Shown: positions 33,824 to 43,716 of the stretch, one piece after another | Numbering within the stretch: the stretch's first letter is position 1 | Layout of the letters: each line of letters opens with the position of its first letter | Source of the DNA: Candidatus Villigracilis proximus | GTDB taxonomy: Bacteria; Chloroflexota; Anaerolineae; Anaerolineales; Villigracilaceae | NCBI GenBank assembly: GCA_016715195.1 | Contig: JADKBB010000017.1 | Location: 1-64,000 of the forward strand | Length of the DNA stretch: 64,000 bases | Direction of reading: 5' to 3' | Made by a program: the position numbers and the translations under genes | Notes under the pieces: generated by a model | What the model saw: only the letters and a program-made list of their open reading frames with translations | Database searches by the model: none | Told to the model about the DNA's origin: nothing

Positions 33824-35026
33824 TTATTTTTCTTCGGAGGCGCTTAATCTCCACGTGGCTAGCAGGAAAAAAAATACCGCGTACCCGGCCAAGGCTGCGG
33901 AAGGAATCAGAACTGATTCAAAACCAAGTCCGCGCGCGCAAATATTTTCAAATCCATCCATGCCCCATGCCACAGGCGAGAGGTGGCCAATGGCCTGAAA
34001 AGTTTTGCCGGTGAATTCAAGCGGAACCCAAGCACCGCCGAGTCCGGCAAATACGAACATTGGAATTAGTGAAAATGTAATCGCTTGTTCTTCGGTTTTG
34101 GCCAGGATTCCGATCAGCAGGCCCAGGGCCGAGATGCATAATGCGGCGCTGAATGCCACCAGCATGGTCGCGCCTGGCAGACGTAAATAATCCACTTTCA
34201 ATACGTACTGACCGAAAATGATCAGGATCGTAAATTGGGTAAAGATCAGCAGGAAGATCGCCAGAAAATGACCAAGCAAAACATGGATGCGGCGCGTGGC
34301 TGTGGTCAGCAGACGCTGGAGTGTGCGTGATGTCCGCTCGGTGACAATGACCTGAGCCGCGGTCAGTAGACCGGCGATCGCAAATTGCAGCATCATACCC
34401 GGTGATGTATGCGCCAGCGCATTGCCCTCGTCACTTGTTTGTTTGATGGCCAGACTGGATGTTTCGTTGATCGAGATCGGCGGTTCATCCCATGCTGAGA
34501 GTGTTTGTTCGAAAGCATAATCGAATGGAACGCCTTCCAATTCCATTTGCTCCATGATGGTTGCCGTGCGGGCTGCGCCGTCTATGCGGCTGGCGGCTGT
34601 GAGAACTTCCGCTTCAATGGTGGTCCAGGACTGGGTTCCTGCATCTGCAATTACAGCTAGACGAACAGTTTTATTTTTCAAGACAGCGCGGCCATACCCT
34701 TCAGGGACGATGATGGCGGCTGCCAGGTCTCCATTTGCAACCAACTCCTCAAGGTCGAACGAAGTCAGGAATGGATTTTCCTCCAAACGAATAACATCTG
34801 ACTCTGCCAATAGATCGTGAAGCTCGGTTGTGATCCAATGGTCATCCTGCGAGAGGTACCCCACCGGCAGCCGTGAGTCAGAATCGTCGTTGCCGCCAAA
34901 TCCGCCAAAAGCAAAACCGAATAGGAAAGTAAACAGAATCGGCATAATAAGCAAAAACATAAAGGTCTTGAAATCACGTGATAATTGCAATAGGTCTTTG
35001 AGGGCGATGTCGAAAATACGGATCAT
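33824..35026 (-). CDS. ABC-2 type exporter permease B
   Basis: A 400-residue permease with an N-terminal helix (TFMFLLIMPILFTFLFGFAF), a large external domain of about 170 residues and five C-terminal helices (ITFSLIPMFVFAGLGGAWVP). ATG 35026 is chosen because GGGAG lies before it; upstream codons extend into the neighbouring permease. It has the YhhJ/DrrB-like layout of exporters for drugs or lipids. Partner of the permease and ATPase directly upstream; two different permeases with one ATPase suggest a heterodimer. Confidence 0.85.
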   Translation of the reverse strand: MIRIFDIALKDLLQLSRDFKTFMFLLIMPILFTFLFGFAFGGFGGNDDSDSRLPVGYLSQDDHWITTELHDLLAESDVIRLEENPFLTSFDLEELVANGDLAAAIIVPEGYGRAVLKNKTVRLAVIADAGTQSWTTIEAEVLTAASRIDGAARTATIMEQMELEGVPFDYAFEQTLSAWDEPPISINETSSLAIKQTSDEGNALAHTSPGMMLQFAIAGLLTAAQVIVTERTSRTLQRLLTTATRRIHVLLGHFLAIFLLIFTQFTILIIFGQYVLKVDYLRLPGATMLVAFSAALCISALGLLIGILAKTEEQAITFSLIPMFVFAGLGGAWVPLEFTGKTFQAIGHLSPVAWGMDGFENICARGLGFESVLIPSAALAGYAVFFFLLATWRLSASEEK

Positions 35027-35045
35027 AATTAATTTACTCCCGTCA

Positions 35046-36350
35046 CTACGTGTATCGTTTATTAAAGCGCCACACGCCGACAGCGAAAAAGACCGCACTC
35101 CACAAAAGAGAAGCGAGCATGGTGATTAATATCTCATTGATCGGCTCACTATTCATCGCCTGCATTAATCCGCGGATCGCCCAGCCCTGGGGAACCAGCA
35201 GTGAGATGGTATCCCCCATTTTTGCTGCGATGGGAGAGTTCATGGCAAAGATTTTAATCATGCCGATCATGCCGGTTACGGTCAGCACTCCGCCAAATAA
35301 TACGCCGCCCTGCTTGGTGTTTTTAAGAAATGAGTTGACGAAAATTCCGAACGACGAAGCGCTGAAGATAATTCCCGCCGACATCAAGATCACCGATAAA
35401 TAATCGCCCCATTGAATTTTAAAGAGAAAGTGTGCGCTAACAAGCAGCACAAAAACCTGTACGCCAACAGTCATGAATACAGATAAAAATTTCCCAGCCA
35501 AAATAGTTGTCTGGGATGTAGGAGTCGTGAACAGGCGCGGGAGGGTTCGCTCTTCTTCTTCCCGGAGGATGCTTTGTGCCGTGGATGTCCCGGTGAAGTA
35601 GGCGTAGAAAACCATCATTCCGCCCATGATCGGACCGATGATGTTGAGCAAAAGATTTTGTGTCTCAGTCTCTTTATCTATTTCGCCGCTGGATGGTGCG
35701 CGTACATCCAATAGCTCTTCTTCCACATTTTCGTTTTCTGATAACGAAACTTTTAAATATTGCTGAACAACCTGTCCGGTTAACATGGCCTCACTTGAAT
35801 CAGCTTCATCCAGAAAAACATTCACTGCAATTTTGACCCCCGCCATTCCATCCATGAAGCGGTTTAGAATGGAACGCATGATGGCCGGCCCGAGGGTGAG
35901 CGTGGGGTCCTGATAAAACTCAATCACGGCTTTTCCATCCACATCGGCAAATTGATGTGAAAAATCTGACGGGATGATGATCGCCACCTGATTGATTTGG
36001 TTATCAACAGAAGAGCGGGCTGTTTCTGCATCTGGCACAAGTGTGACCTCGATCAGGTCTGCCATATCCTCGCTTTGCAGAATATTGACGATCAAATCGC
36101 CCATTGTATCGGCTTTTTTTCCGCCGGGAATATTCTTTGGGTTGACTTGAAATTTAGGCCCGCCTTCATCTAAATTAGCGATCACAACTTTGGTCTTTGG
36201 CAGTGTAAATTCGCCGTTGCTGGCGATATTGCCAAACATGAAATAGAACATTCCTGTCACCAGTAAAGGAACACCGAACATGAAAACTACCGCGAACGCA
36301 CTGCGGAAGGAACGGGTTAAGTCTTTAAATGCGATGTCGAATGCTTTCAT
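35046..36350 (-). CDS. ABC-2 type exporter permease A
   Basis: A 434-residue permease related in layout to the downstream one: N-terminal helix (FAVVFMFGVPLLVTGMFYFM), external domain (residues about 45-225) and C-terminal membrane block (GPIMGGMMVFYAYFTGTSTA, LREEEERTLPRLFTTPTSQT). ATG 36350 follows AGAAGGC, 11 bases after the ATPase stop. Substrate unknown. Confidence 0.87.
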   Translation of the reverse strand: MKAFDIAFKDLTRSFRSAFAVVFMFGVPLLVTGMFYFMFGNIASNGEFTLPKTKVVIANLDEGGPKFQVNPKNIPGGKKADTMGDLIVNILQSEDMADLIEVTLVPDAETARSSVDNQINQVAIIIPSDFSHQFADVDGKAVIEFYQDPTLTLGPAIMRSILNRFMDGMAGVKIAVNVFLDEADSSEAMLTGQVVQQYLKVSLSENENVEEELLDVRAPSSGEIDKETETQNLLLNIIGPIMGGMMVFYAYFTGTSTAQSILREEEERTLPRLFTTPTSQTTILAGKFLSVFMTVGVQVFVLLVSAHFLFKIQWGDYLSVILMSAGIIFSASSFGIFVNSFLKNTKQGGVLFGGVLTVTGMIGMIKIFAMNSPIAAKMGDTISLLVPQGWAIRGLMQAMNSEPINEILITMLASLLWSAVFFAVGVWRFNKRYT

Positions 36351-36361
36351 ATTGCCTTCTT

Positions 36362-37306
36362 TTAATCACGTAAGGCGCGCCCGGTCAGATGCAGGAATAA
36401 AGCTTCAAGATTTGGCTCGCGGATATCCACCGAAGTAATTCTAATGGAGAGCTGCGCCGCGGCCTCAAATAGATGCGGCAATATCTGATTGCTATCTTTT
36501 ACCAATACACTGACCAGCCCGTCCTCTGAAGAGACACGCGATACTCCGTCAATATTTTTCCATGCGCCCATTACATTTTCGCTGTCACCATTCAAGGTCA
36601 GATCAATACGCGTTTGCTGTCCCACCAGTTTTACCAATTCTTCATGCGTACCACAGGCAATTAATTTACCATGATCCATGATGGCAACATGATCAGAGAG
36701 TTCCTGCGCCTCTTCCATATAGTGTGTCGTGTAGAGTACGGTCATGCCTTCATTTTTCAAGGCCACAACACTATCAAGGATATTGCGCCGTGATTGCGGA
36801 TCGATGCCGACCGTTGGCTCGTCCATATAAATAACTTTAGGTTTGTGTAAAAGCGCTACGCCAATATTGACACGCCGTTTCATTCCGCCCGAATATTTAT
36901 TCACACGTTCGTTGGCGCGGTCGCGCAGTCCGATCACTTCCAATACTTCATCCACCCGTAGTTTAAGTTTTGATCCGCGCAGGCCGTACATTTTTCCCCA
37001 AAAGGATAAGTTTTCACGCGCAGTTAGATCTTCATAAAGAGCCAGATCCTGCGGCACCACGCCCAGCACAGATTTGACACCCGTGGGGTCGGAACGAATG
37101 GAATGCCCCATTACATGAGCGTCACCTTCATCAGGACGCAGCAAACAAGACAACATTGAAATTGTCGTTGTTTTGCCCGCTCCATTTGGCCCCAGAAGAC
37201 TAAAAATTTCACCCTGCTTTACTTCAAAATTAACGCCTTGAACGGCTTGATTTCCCCCAAAAGATTTATGTAATCCCAGAACTGCGATTGCAGGTACATT
37301 AATCAT
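36362..37306 (-). CDS. ABC-2 exporter ATPase (CcmA/DrrA type)
   Basis: A 314-residue ATPase. Walker A LLGPNGAGKTTT, Q-loop VPQDLALYEDLTARENL, signature YSGGMKRRVNIGVALL, Walker B VIYMDEPTVGIDPQSR, switch TTHYMEEAQ. The C-terminal extension (LFLHLTGRALRD) is the usual DUF4162-like end of drug exporter ATPases. First gene of the three-gene exporter operon; starts at ATG 37306. Confidence 0.93.
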   Translation of the reverse strand: MINVPAIAVLGLHKSFGGNQAVQGVNFEVKQGEIFSLLGPNGAGKTTTISMLSCLLRPDEGDAHVMGHSIRSDPTGVKSVLGVVPQDLALYEDLTARENLSFWGKMYGLRGSKLKLRVDEVLEVIGLRDRANERVNKYSGGMKRRVNIGVALLHKPKVIYMDEPTVGIDPQSRRNILDSVVALKNEGMTVLYTTHYMEEAQELSDHVAIMDHGKLIACGTHEELVKLVGQQTRIDLTLNGDSENVMGAWKNIDGVSRVSSEDGLVSVLVKDSNQILPHLFEAAAQLSIRITSVDIREPNLEALFLHLTGRALRD

Positions 37307-37382
37307 TTAACATACTCCATTTACGCAAGACTTGTTACTGGTGCATCATACTACTATACGTAGATTTGGTCTTAATGTTTCG

Positions 37383-37973
37383 TCATCTTTTTATTTTTTC
37401 AAGGATCACAGGCACACTTTGGGCGTAATCCAAATTTTCCCGGGAGACGTTTAACTTAATCACATTTGACTCAGGGATGGATGCCAGCCACTCATTAACA
37501 TATTCCTCGACCAGAAACGTATCTTCACTCGACGCGATATTGATCCTGTTTCGAGTGGCCAATCTTGCGCTGATGGTTTGTGAGTCTGCGCTCAAAGCGA
37601 TGATCAAGTCTGGGGGGGGGAGCAGGCTGCGGGTTAAGAAATAGAAACGGCGGCATAATTCATATTCGGCTTCGGTCAAAAATCCGCGCATGTGGAAGAG
37701 TCGGGTGAATCCATGAAAATCCAGATCGAGGCCGCCGTCCATTAATGCGGGTCTTTCACCCTTGCGTAGTTCATGTTCCTGCTCTGCACGAAAGAGCAGG
37801 TAATCGAGTTGATTTGCAAGTGCGTATTTTGAATCCTGTTTGAATAGCGCCTGAAATGGCCGCTCATTATGCTGTTCGTAAGCGATTGCGAAATCGTGTT
37901 CTTCACATAATGCGTGTGCGAGTGTGGTCTTGCCAACTCCGCTGGGACCGACAATGACGATGAGTTTGTTCAT
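37383..37973 (-). CDS. Deoxynucleoside kinase-like P-loop enzyme
   Basis: A 196-residue P-loop kinase. Walker A VGPSGVGKTTLA, LID-like region RLATRNR, and the DGGLDLDFHGFTRLFHMRGF/PPPDLIIAL segments match deoxynucleoside kinases (dCK/dGK type), which phosphorylate salvage nucleosides. The ATG at 37973 is preferred over one 39 bases upstream. An eight-G run at 37613-37620 lies in the coding sequence without breaking the frame. Confidence 0.75.
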   Translation of the reverse strand: MNKLIVIVGPSGVGKTTLAHALCEEHDFAIAYEQHNERPFQALFKQDSKYALANQLDYLLFRAEQEHELRKGERPALMDGGLDLDFHGFTRLFHMRGFLTEAEYELCRRFYFLTRSLLPPPDLIIALSADSQTISARLATRNRINIASSEDTFLVEEYVNEWLASIPESNVIKLNVSRENLDYAQSVPVILEKIKR

Positions 37974-37999
37974 AAAACTATTTTCCTTTCTGCGTGGCA

Positions 38000-39349
38000 T
38001 TAGTTTTGACAAAAAGAGGGTGCATTGAAAAAATTGACTTCGGTAATAAACCAGTTCTGTTCCAGTTTTTGAATGCTGATGGTTTGCGGCAAAAGGCGCG
38101 GGTCCGTGCTTTGAATTAATGCGCCATCAGAGCGGCGGTATGTGGTCGTGCTCCAGACTTCGCAGGTATCCACTTCGATCTTTGTGCTGCTGACCACGCG
38201 GATGTCGTTGATATAGCTTTGGTAGAAATCAATTTCAGAGATTTGGACAATGCCTTGTTGGTTTAGGGAGGCAATCTCGTTTTCGAGTGAGGCGAAAATG
38301 TCACCGGCCATGATGGATGCGGCGATGTTTGCGTTGCCTTTACGATAGGCTTCGATTTGAAGTTGAATGGCTCTGGTGATAAAGTCGCTTACTTCTTTAT
38401 TTAATTCAGGAGATATGTCTGCGGTTTGATCCGGGAAGAAGGGGTCGCTGCCTTGCGCCACTTCCTGTCCGTCGTTCAGTCCGTCGTTATCCATATCGGC
38501 ATCGAGCGGATTCATGCGGTAGGCGACTTCCACGCCATCGTTTATTCCGTCGCCGTCGGTGTCGGCGTTGTTTGGGTCTGTGCCTGTGCGTAAAATTTCG
38601 TCCTGGTCTGATATGCCGTCATTGTCGCTGTCTTGATTCGCACTGGGCGGAGGCGTGGCGCCTTGTGGTGGTGCTTCAGGTGATTCAGCGGGTTGTGCGG
38701 CGAGGCCGTACAGAGATTGCACGCCTGCGACATCATCCTGTCCGAGGAAACGATGCGGCCCGGAATATGACGGATACATCAGGGCGTTTGGGTCGCTGCT
38801 GTGATCCAGACCGAGGTTGTGTCCGATCTCGTGCGCTGCTACGGTCAACAGGTCTACGTTTTGAGTTTCACTGTTAACCCATTTTTCTGAGTCGTCGAAA
38901 TGAAGAAAGACTTGTCTGTTTTGATATGGGTTTGGATAGGAGGCATGGGCGAGAACGTCACCGGGGCCGTCGAAGGGGTCTCCGTCGCCATGTTCACCTT
39001 CTGCCCACCCGATGAGAATGTCTGCTTGAGCAGAATCAGACACTTCGTTAAACGTGAGCGGGGTTTCATCCGCCCATAGTGCGAAGGCGGCACGAATCAA
39101 ATCACGCTCGGCGCTGCCGTTAATTTTTCCTGTTCCGTTGATGAAGTAATACGTGATGTTGGTTTTTCCCCATTGTGAAATGGCTTGAAATTTGGCAATG
39201 GTTTCACCTTCTTCGCCCGCGTTGGGGAGGCTGTCGTAGCGGTAGCTTGTTTGGGGAGCCGCGGACGGTGTGAGCGATGAGCAGGCTAGGGAGGTGAAAA
39301 GCAGAATTGCGAAAATTGCAGTGACGTGTTTTGAAAATGAAGAGTGCAT
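38000..39349 (-). CDS. Matrixin-like zinc metalloprotease lipoprotein with calcium repeats
   Basis: A 449-residue secreted lipoprotein (signal ending LLFTSLAC). The catalytic domain (about residues 35-215) has the metzincin zinc motif HEIGHNLGLDH and the Met-turn ALMYPSYSG. It is followed by a Pro-rich linker and thrombospondin-type-3 calcium repeats (DSDNDGISDQDE, DTDGDGINDGVE, DMDNDGLNDGQE) and a C-terminal NTF2/SnoaL-like segment ending FNAPSFCQN. Likely a surface protease anchored by lipid. Starts just upstream of the kinase gene with short spacing. Confidence 0.87.
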   Translation of the reverse strand: MHSSFSKHVTAIFAILLFTSLACSSLTPSAAPQTSYRYDSLPNAGEEGETIAKFQAISQWGKTNITYYFINGTGKINGSAERDLIRAAFALWADETPLTFNEVSDSAQADILIGWAEGEHGDGDPFDGPGDVLAHASYPNPYQNRQVFLHFDDSEKWVNSETQNVDLLTVAAHEIGHNLGLDHSSDPNALMYPSYSGPHRFLGQDDVAGVQSLYGLAAQPAESPEAPPQGATPPPSANQDSDNDGISDQDEILRTGTDPNNADTDGDGINDGVEVAYRMNPLDADMDNDGLNDGQEVAQGSDPFFPDQTADISPELNKEVSDFITRAIQLQIEAYRKGNANIAASIMAGDIFASLENEIASLNQQGIVQISEIDFYQSYINDIRVVSSTKIEVDTCEVWSTTTYRRSDGALIQSTDPRLLPQTISIQKLEQNWFITEVNFFNAPSFCQN

Positions 39350-39460
39350 GAGGTCTCCGTTTCTGATCGTTGATGTTTTGCGGCACAGGGAAACAAGGCA
39401 TTGCCATAATTAATGCAGGAACATTATAATAAAGTTTATATTCGTTATTTGGAGTGAGCA

Positions 39461-39931
39461 ATGAATGAGCCTGTGGTGTTGATGTCTGACGACCCTTTAA
39501 TCAATTCTTTAAATTTTCAACCTTATCGTAATATGGTCGCCCGTCTTGTTGTGCCTTTTGTGCCTGGAGCTGATGAGCCTCAGACGCTGGAGATTACCAC
39601 CCCGTGGGGGGCAAAATTGAAAGCCAAAAAAGGCGATTTGCTGGTGAGTGAGTTGGATAAACCGGATGATCGGTGGCCGATTGATGCGCATATTTTTGAT
39701 GAGACCTATCTGGTTACAACACCCGGTTTTTGTATTAAGCGCGCGATCACGTTACTTGTGCCGCTGACGGATGTAACCCATGGCGATGAAAATCAGATGG
39801 TGACTGTGCATACGCTTGAAGGGGTTGAAACAGTGCGGGCAGGTGATTTTTTGCTTGCCAAAGGGGTGAGGGGTGAAATATGGCCTTATCCAAAAGAGAA
39901 GGCGGCAAAAATAATGAAACCCGCCGTTTAA
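39461..39931 (+). CDS. Hypothetical protein with internal duplication
   Basis: A 156-residue protein. Two halves share a pattern: T.WG.KLKAKKGDLLVSE...DRWPIDAHIFDETY and T.EGVETVRAGDFLLAKGV.GEIWPYPKE. This resembles the 'PGDYL'-type proteins that occur near TIR/TPR genes, from memory. Its 3' end overlaps a bidirectional terminator and faces the immune-like operon. Not clearly part of that operon, because the strand is opposite. Confidence 0.6.
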   Translation: MNEPVVLMSDDPLINSLNFQPYRNMVARLVVPFVPGADEPQTLEITTPWGAKLKAKKGDLLVSELDKPDDRWPIDAHIFDETYLVTTPGFCIKRAITLLVPLTDVTHGDENQMVTVHTLEGVETVRAGDFLLAKGVRGEIWPYPKEKAAKIMKPAV

Positions 39932-39941
39932 CGGCGGGTTT
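39917..39941. terminator. Bidirectional terminator
   Basis: AAACCCGCCGTT and AACGGCGGGTTT with one-base loop; ends both the plus-strand hypothetical gene and the minus-strand TIR/SLATT/SLOG operon. Confidence 0.88.
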
Positions 39942-39961
39942 CATTATTAATTCCCAAGAGT

Positions 39962-42349
39962 CTATTTTTTCTTTTTAACGATTTTTGGCGCGTCTTTCGT
40001 TGTAATTTTTACAGGTTTGGGCGTTCCTTCACTGATGAGACGGTCAAGCATATTATTAATAACGTTGTGTAAATATTTTGAAGAACTGATCTGTTCGATG
40101 GAGCCGCCTGTTTCACGCATGAGTTCGATCATGTGGTGGACGAGGCGTGCATCACGGTCTTTTGGTCTGTCTCCATGCGGATTCCATAATGCGATTAGGG
40201 TTACCTTGTCTACGCCGCGTCCCAGTGCTGAATAGAGCGCCCAGCGGTTGTTACGTTCATAGGGATCATCTCCGGCTTTGGGTTGTCCCACGCTTTCAAT
40301 TTGATAAAACTCCTCGACCAGCGGGTGATTGCGGATGCTGTAAAAACGATCCACCCATGAATCTCCGCCGGGCGAAACAAACTGGCGAATGTAGGCTGAT
40401 TCGGGTAACGGCAGATAGGCTCTTACTTTTATGCCTTTTTCTGCGCAAATTTCTGCAAAGAGAATCTCACTTCCGGCAGACAGACCGGCAACGTAGGCCC
40501 GGTCATCAGGGTTGATGTGCAGGCTGTCCAGTTTATTGAGGATTTCCTTGCGAATTTCATTTTCCTTATCGGCTGGGAATGTTTTCTTGTCCTTGCTGGG
40601 GGAATCGACCATATATCCGGTAAAGAGAAATGCCCTGCCGTTTTTTGAGGTTTTTTTCGAATTTCTCTTTTTTGCTGAATCCTGTAGATTCTCTTCCGTG
40701 CTGGTGCGCGCAATCTCTTCCTGAATTGTATTGATGGCAACCTGTACGAACTCGTCACGCAAACCAAGCGCCTTAAGAATTTCCAACTGTGCCAGTGAAG
40801 AGTTTAGGAAGAAAATATTACGGCGTGATGCGGTAAGTGCTTTGCGATAGGCGCGCACCACGCTGGATGGATTCTCTGCGGTGAGTACTCTCAACTCAGC
40901 CAATGAGATCAGAGTCCAGTAATCTGCCTTGTCGTTGTCTGTTTGGGTTTCGAGCCCAAAGATCAGCGTGCCGCGTAGAGCAGGTAAGCCTTCACGGATG
41001 CGGGCGATATCGGGATCGGGGTCTTTTTTATCATCAAATTTATCGGCCAGGTGCAGGACTATTGTGGAAAGGGTAAGCGCATTGACACCGGGGTAATAAT
41101 TATTCAGGTCAATTTGAAAACCCTTCATGTAGATATCCACTGCTTTTATCAGCCAGTGATACGAGTCGAACGCGCTCTTCATGCGTTTGGCTTTATCGCT
41201 AATTTGCTTCCATGATTCCGTCCACATTTCCTTGTAGATCCTGCCAAGGTATGAGATCGCCTCACTGTCATTTGGGAAGTCGGTGAGCAGGTTCTCGATC
41301 TTGATGATGGCTTCATCCACGCGGTTGAGGCGGTTTAAGTGAAAAGCCTCTTCGCGGCGGAATGAGAGATTGCCGGCGTTTACTTCCAGTCCTTTGCGGT
41401 ATTGGGCAAGCGCAAGTTCGTTGCGTCCCATACTGGCGAGCGCTTTACCGGCTTCTCCAATCGCCTCTTCCTTGATGAGGGGATTTTGGATCTCTTCTGT
41501 CAGGAGCAAAATATCACCAATGCGTTTCTGGCGTTGGGCTACGGTTACTCTTTCCTTCCATTCATTGTATTCACGCCAGAAGCCTGTTGCCAGCGGGGTG
41601 CGCAGCGCTTTCCGCTCGGGTTCCTTCAGCCCTGAAAGCAGGTTGAAGATCGGGCTGTGGACCGCATCGCGGTCTGATGCCCACGTATCTCTGGTCATAC
41701 GTGCGATGGCTTGAATATCCGTTTTGATGAAGGCTGGGTCTGGCACACCTTCAGGTGTGATGTGATATGGCAAGGTGCGGACGTTGAAAATGTCAAAGGG
41801 CATATAAGCACGCCCCGCCTGAATATGTACTACACCGCGTTTGCGGAATGCGTGGCGGATGCCGAGCTCATAATAAACGTTGGCGTTATCAATACTTAAA
41901 TCGCATAAACAAAGGTCTGCCAGCAGTAGTTCCTGAAACATATCCGTCAGGATATCGCCCGATGTCGTTTCTTCGTCAGCGCGAAACGGTTCAAAGCCTG
42001 CTTCTTCAAGTGCGGGCATGATCAGTGTTTTGTAGATGGCATTGAAATCATAAAGCGAGCCGTCTCCGCCTTTCTTTTTTCCAAATGGCATCACAACAAA
42101 TGCGTGTGGACGAATTTCCGGCCGAATTGGACGGGCAGGGGAGGGGGATGAATCGTTCGACTCTGATCTAGGCGCAGGCAGAACGGGTTTTGTGACATTT
42201 GCCTGCTTCTCAGCCGTACCAGTCACCGCTGGAACCTGAGTCGGTTTCGGTGCATTTGCCACAGGGTTGGCCTGAGGGAGAGATGGATCAATAGGTTTAT
42301 TGGCATCTGCTGCAGTTTCTTTTGGAGCGGTTACGTTTGGATCGGTCAT
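39962..42349 (-). CDS. NDT/TIR-like, TPR and SLOG-like domain protein
   Basis: A 795-residue protein in four parts. Residues 1-80: disordered Pro/Ala/Thr-rich. 81-190: nucleoside-deoxyribosyltransferase/TIR-like fold (HAFVVMPFG, DLSIDNANVYYELGIRHA with a conserved Glu). About 265-560: tetratricopeptide repeats like the TRAF-binding region of ASK1-type proteins. About 571-755: Rossmann-like SLOG-type region (RAFLFTGYMVD, YVAGLSAGSEILFAE). A basic tail closes it. In immune systems such SLOG domains sense nucleotide signals. It is the last gene of the operon, 20 bases after the SLATT gene; role inferred as sensor or adaptor. Confidence 0.75.
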   Translation of the reverse strand: MTDPNVTAPKETAADANKPIDPSLPQANPVANAPKPTQVPAVTGTAEKQANVTKPVLPAPRSESNDSSPSPARPIRPEIRPHAFVVMPFGKKKGGDGSLYDFNAIYKTLIMPALEEAGFEPFRADEETTSGDILTDMFQELLLADLCLCDLSIDNANVYYELGIRHAFRKRGVVHIQAGRAYMPFDIFNVRTLPYHITPEGVPDPAFIKTDIQAIARMTRDTWASDRDAVHSPIFNLLSGLKEPERKALRTPLATGFWREYNEWKERVTVAQRQKRIGDILLLTEEIQNPLIKEEAIGEAGKALASMGRNELALAQYRKGLEVNAGNLSFRREEAFHLNRLNRVDEAIIKIENLLTDFPNDSEAISYLGRIYKEMWTESWKQISDKAKRMKSAFDSYHWLIKAVDIYMKGFQIDLNNYYPGVNALTLSTIVLHLADKFDDKKDPDPDIARIREGLPALRGTLIFGLETQTDNDKADYWTLISLAELRVLTAENPSSVVRAYRKALTASRRNIFFLNSSLAQLEILKALGLRDEFVQVAINTIQEEIARTSTEENLQDSAKKRNSKKTSKNGRAFLFTGYMVDSPSKDKKTFPADKENEIRKEILNKLDSLHINPDDRAYVAGLSAGSEILFAEICAEKGIKVRAYLPLPESAYIRQFVSPGGDSWVDRFYSIRNHPLVEEFYQIESVGQPKAGDDPYERNNRWALYSALGRGVDKVTLIALWNPHGDRPKDRDARLVHHMIELMRETGGSIEQISSSKYLHNVINNMLDRLISEGTPKPVKITTKDAPKIVKKKK

Positions 42350-42369
42350 GGTTTCTCCTTAGGGGTGAA

Positions 42370-43697
42370 TTATCCCTTTGCGTCAGATGTTTTTGGATAA
42401 CGGGACATGAGATCATTAAGCACGCTCATCGGAGTGCTGCTGCTAATATCCACGCCTTCAAATTCTTCTTCAATCGCCTTTAATTTTGAAGATATTCCAA
42501 GGTGTTCAGAAATATCTTCCATCACATCCTGTATCGCATCGCGCATGGCGGCTAGTTCAGCCTGAACCAGTTCTGAGGATGCTTCTTCAGAGAGCGAGCC
42601 AAGTGTGGCTTTGAAGGTTTCCGTCAGCTTTTCTTCGGTTTCGAGCATACTCTCCCGTGTATAGTCCACGATCGCATCTTCCCTGCCTTGTTTGAGGCGG
42701 CGATCGGAATCGCGTTGTTCCTGGACTACACGATGAATTAAGCTTGCTTCTTCTTCAAGATCAGATTCCTTGAGTGCCTCTTGCATGGCTTTAATATATT
42801 CCACGTTTTGGCCCCACAAAATTTCTTCTGTGCCATTTACCATTTTATAAAACTCGGTTTGCGTGCGTTCGTCTTCTTCCAGATTTAACCAATGACTGGC
42901 GAGAATATCTAATTCCATAATCAACTTGCTGTAGTTTCGTACTACAAGGTCAAGGTTGCGTAATTCCTGCCAGCCAATTAAAGTTGTTGTTAGAGAAGCT
43001 GCAAGGGCTACCCATAGAGTGAATCCGCTGCCGAGTGCTGCAAACAGCGCACCTACTGCACCTGAAAACAGAATAAGTAACTGCAGACGGTTTCTTTCCT
43101 TTTGCTTAATAACCACCTTTTTTTGATGCCAGGTTAACTGGTCGTGTAAGCGATATTTATAATATTCTTCGCCAGTCAGGTCGTGAAGACCAGTATCGGA
43201 GTTGGGATCATTGGGATTGAAGCGTGAAGGCGGGGGAACCGCACCTTTGTAAGCTTCCATTACCAATTCGCCATTCATTCCGCGAAATACCGAACGTTGA
43301 ATTTCATTTTAACTTTCCTCCAGCCAACGACGGGTTGGTGTTTTTGTAAAATAGTTCTATATTTATAAATCTCTTTTAATACTTCTTCTGCACCGGCGCG
43401 GGTAATCAGCCAATCGCCTGTAGAGAAGGCTTTGCTGGTATATGCTGCAAGCAAAGATGCCATAATGGGTGAAACTATAAGCAGCAGTTGCAAGATAAAC
43501 TTGCCAATAGCCGGAAATTCCGGCGGATATACTGTTGTAAGAATGGCAAATAAAGTCGATAACACGCCAAGAAGCGCGATCCATCGCCTTAGTTTGTCAT
43601 ATAGTTTTGAGCGTTTCCCGGATACTTCGTCCAGTTGACCAAATTTTGCCCATGCGACTTTTAAAATAGGTGCTATTTGTTGAGGTTGATTTTCCAT
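42370..43697 (-). pseudogene. Double-SLATT membrane effector, one-base frameshift
   Basis: The two frames are one gene: after WRKVKM the repaired frame reads KIQRSVFRGMNGELVMEAY, joining two halves of about 442 residues. Each half is a SLATT (DUF4231-like) two-helix domain: WIALLGVLSTLFAILT with FILQLLLIVSPIMASLLAAY, then LQLLILFSGAVGALFAALG with LWVALAASLTTTLIGWQELR. A helical C-terminal region follows. SLATT domains are predicted pore-forming effectors in nucleotide-activated immunity. The lost base is near 43300-43320 in an A-rich spot. Start ATG 43697 has GGAG 8 bases before it. Confidence 0.78.
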
Positions 43698-43716
43698 GTT
43701 GATTTCTCCGGTCATT

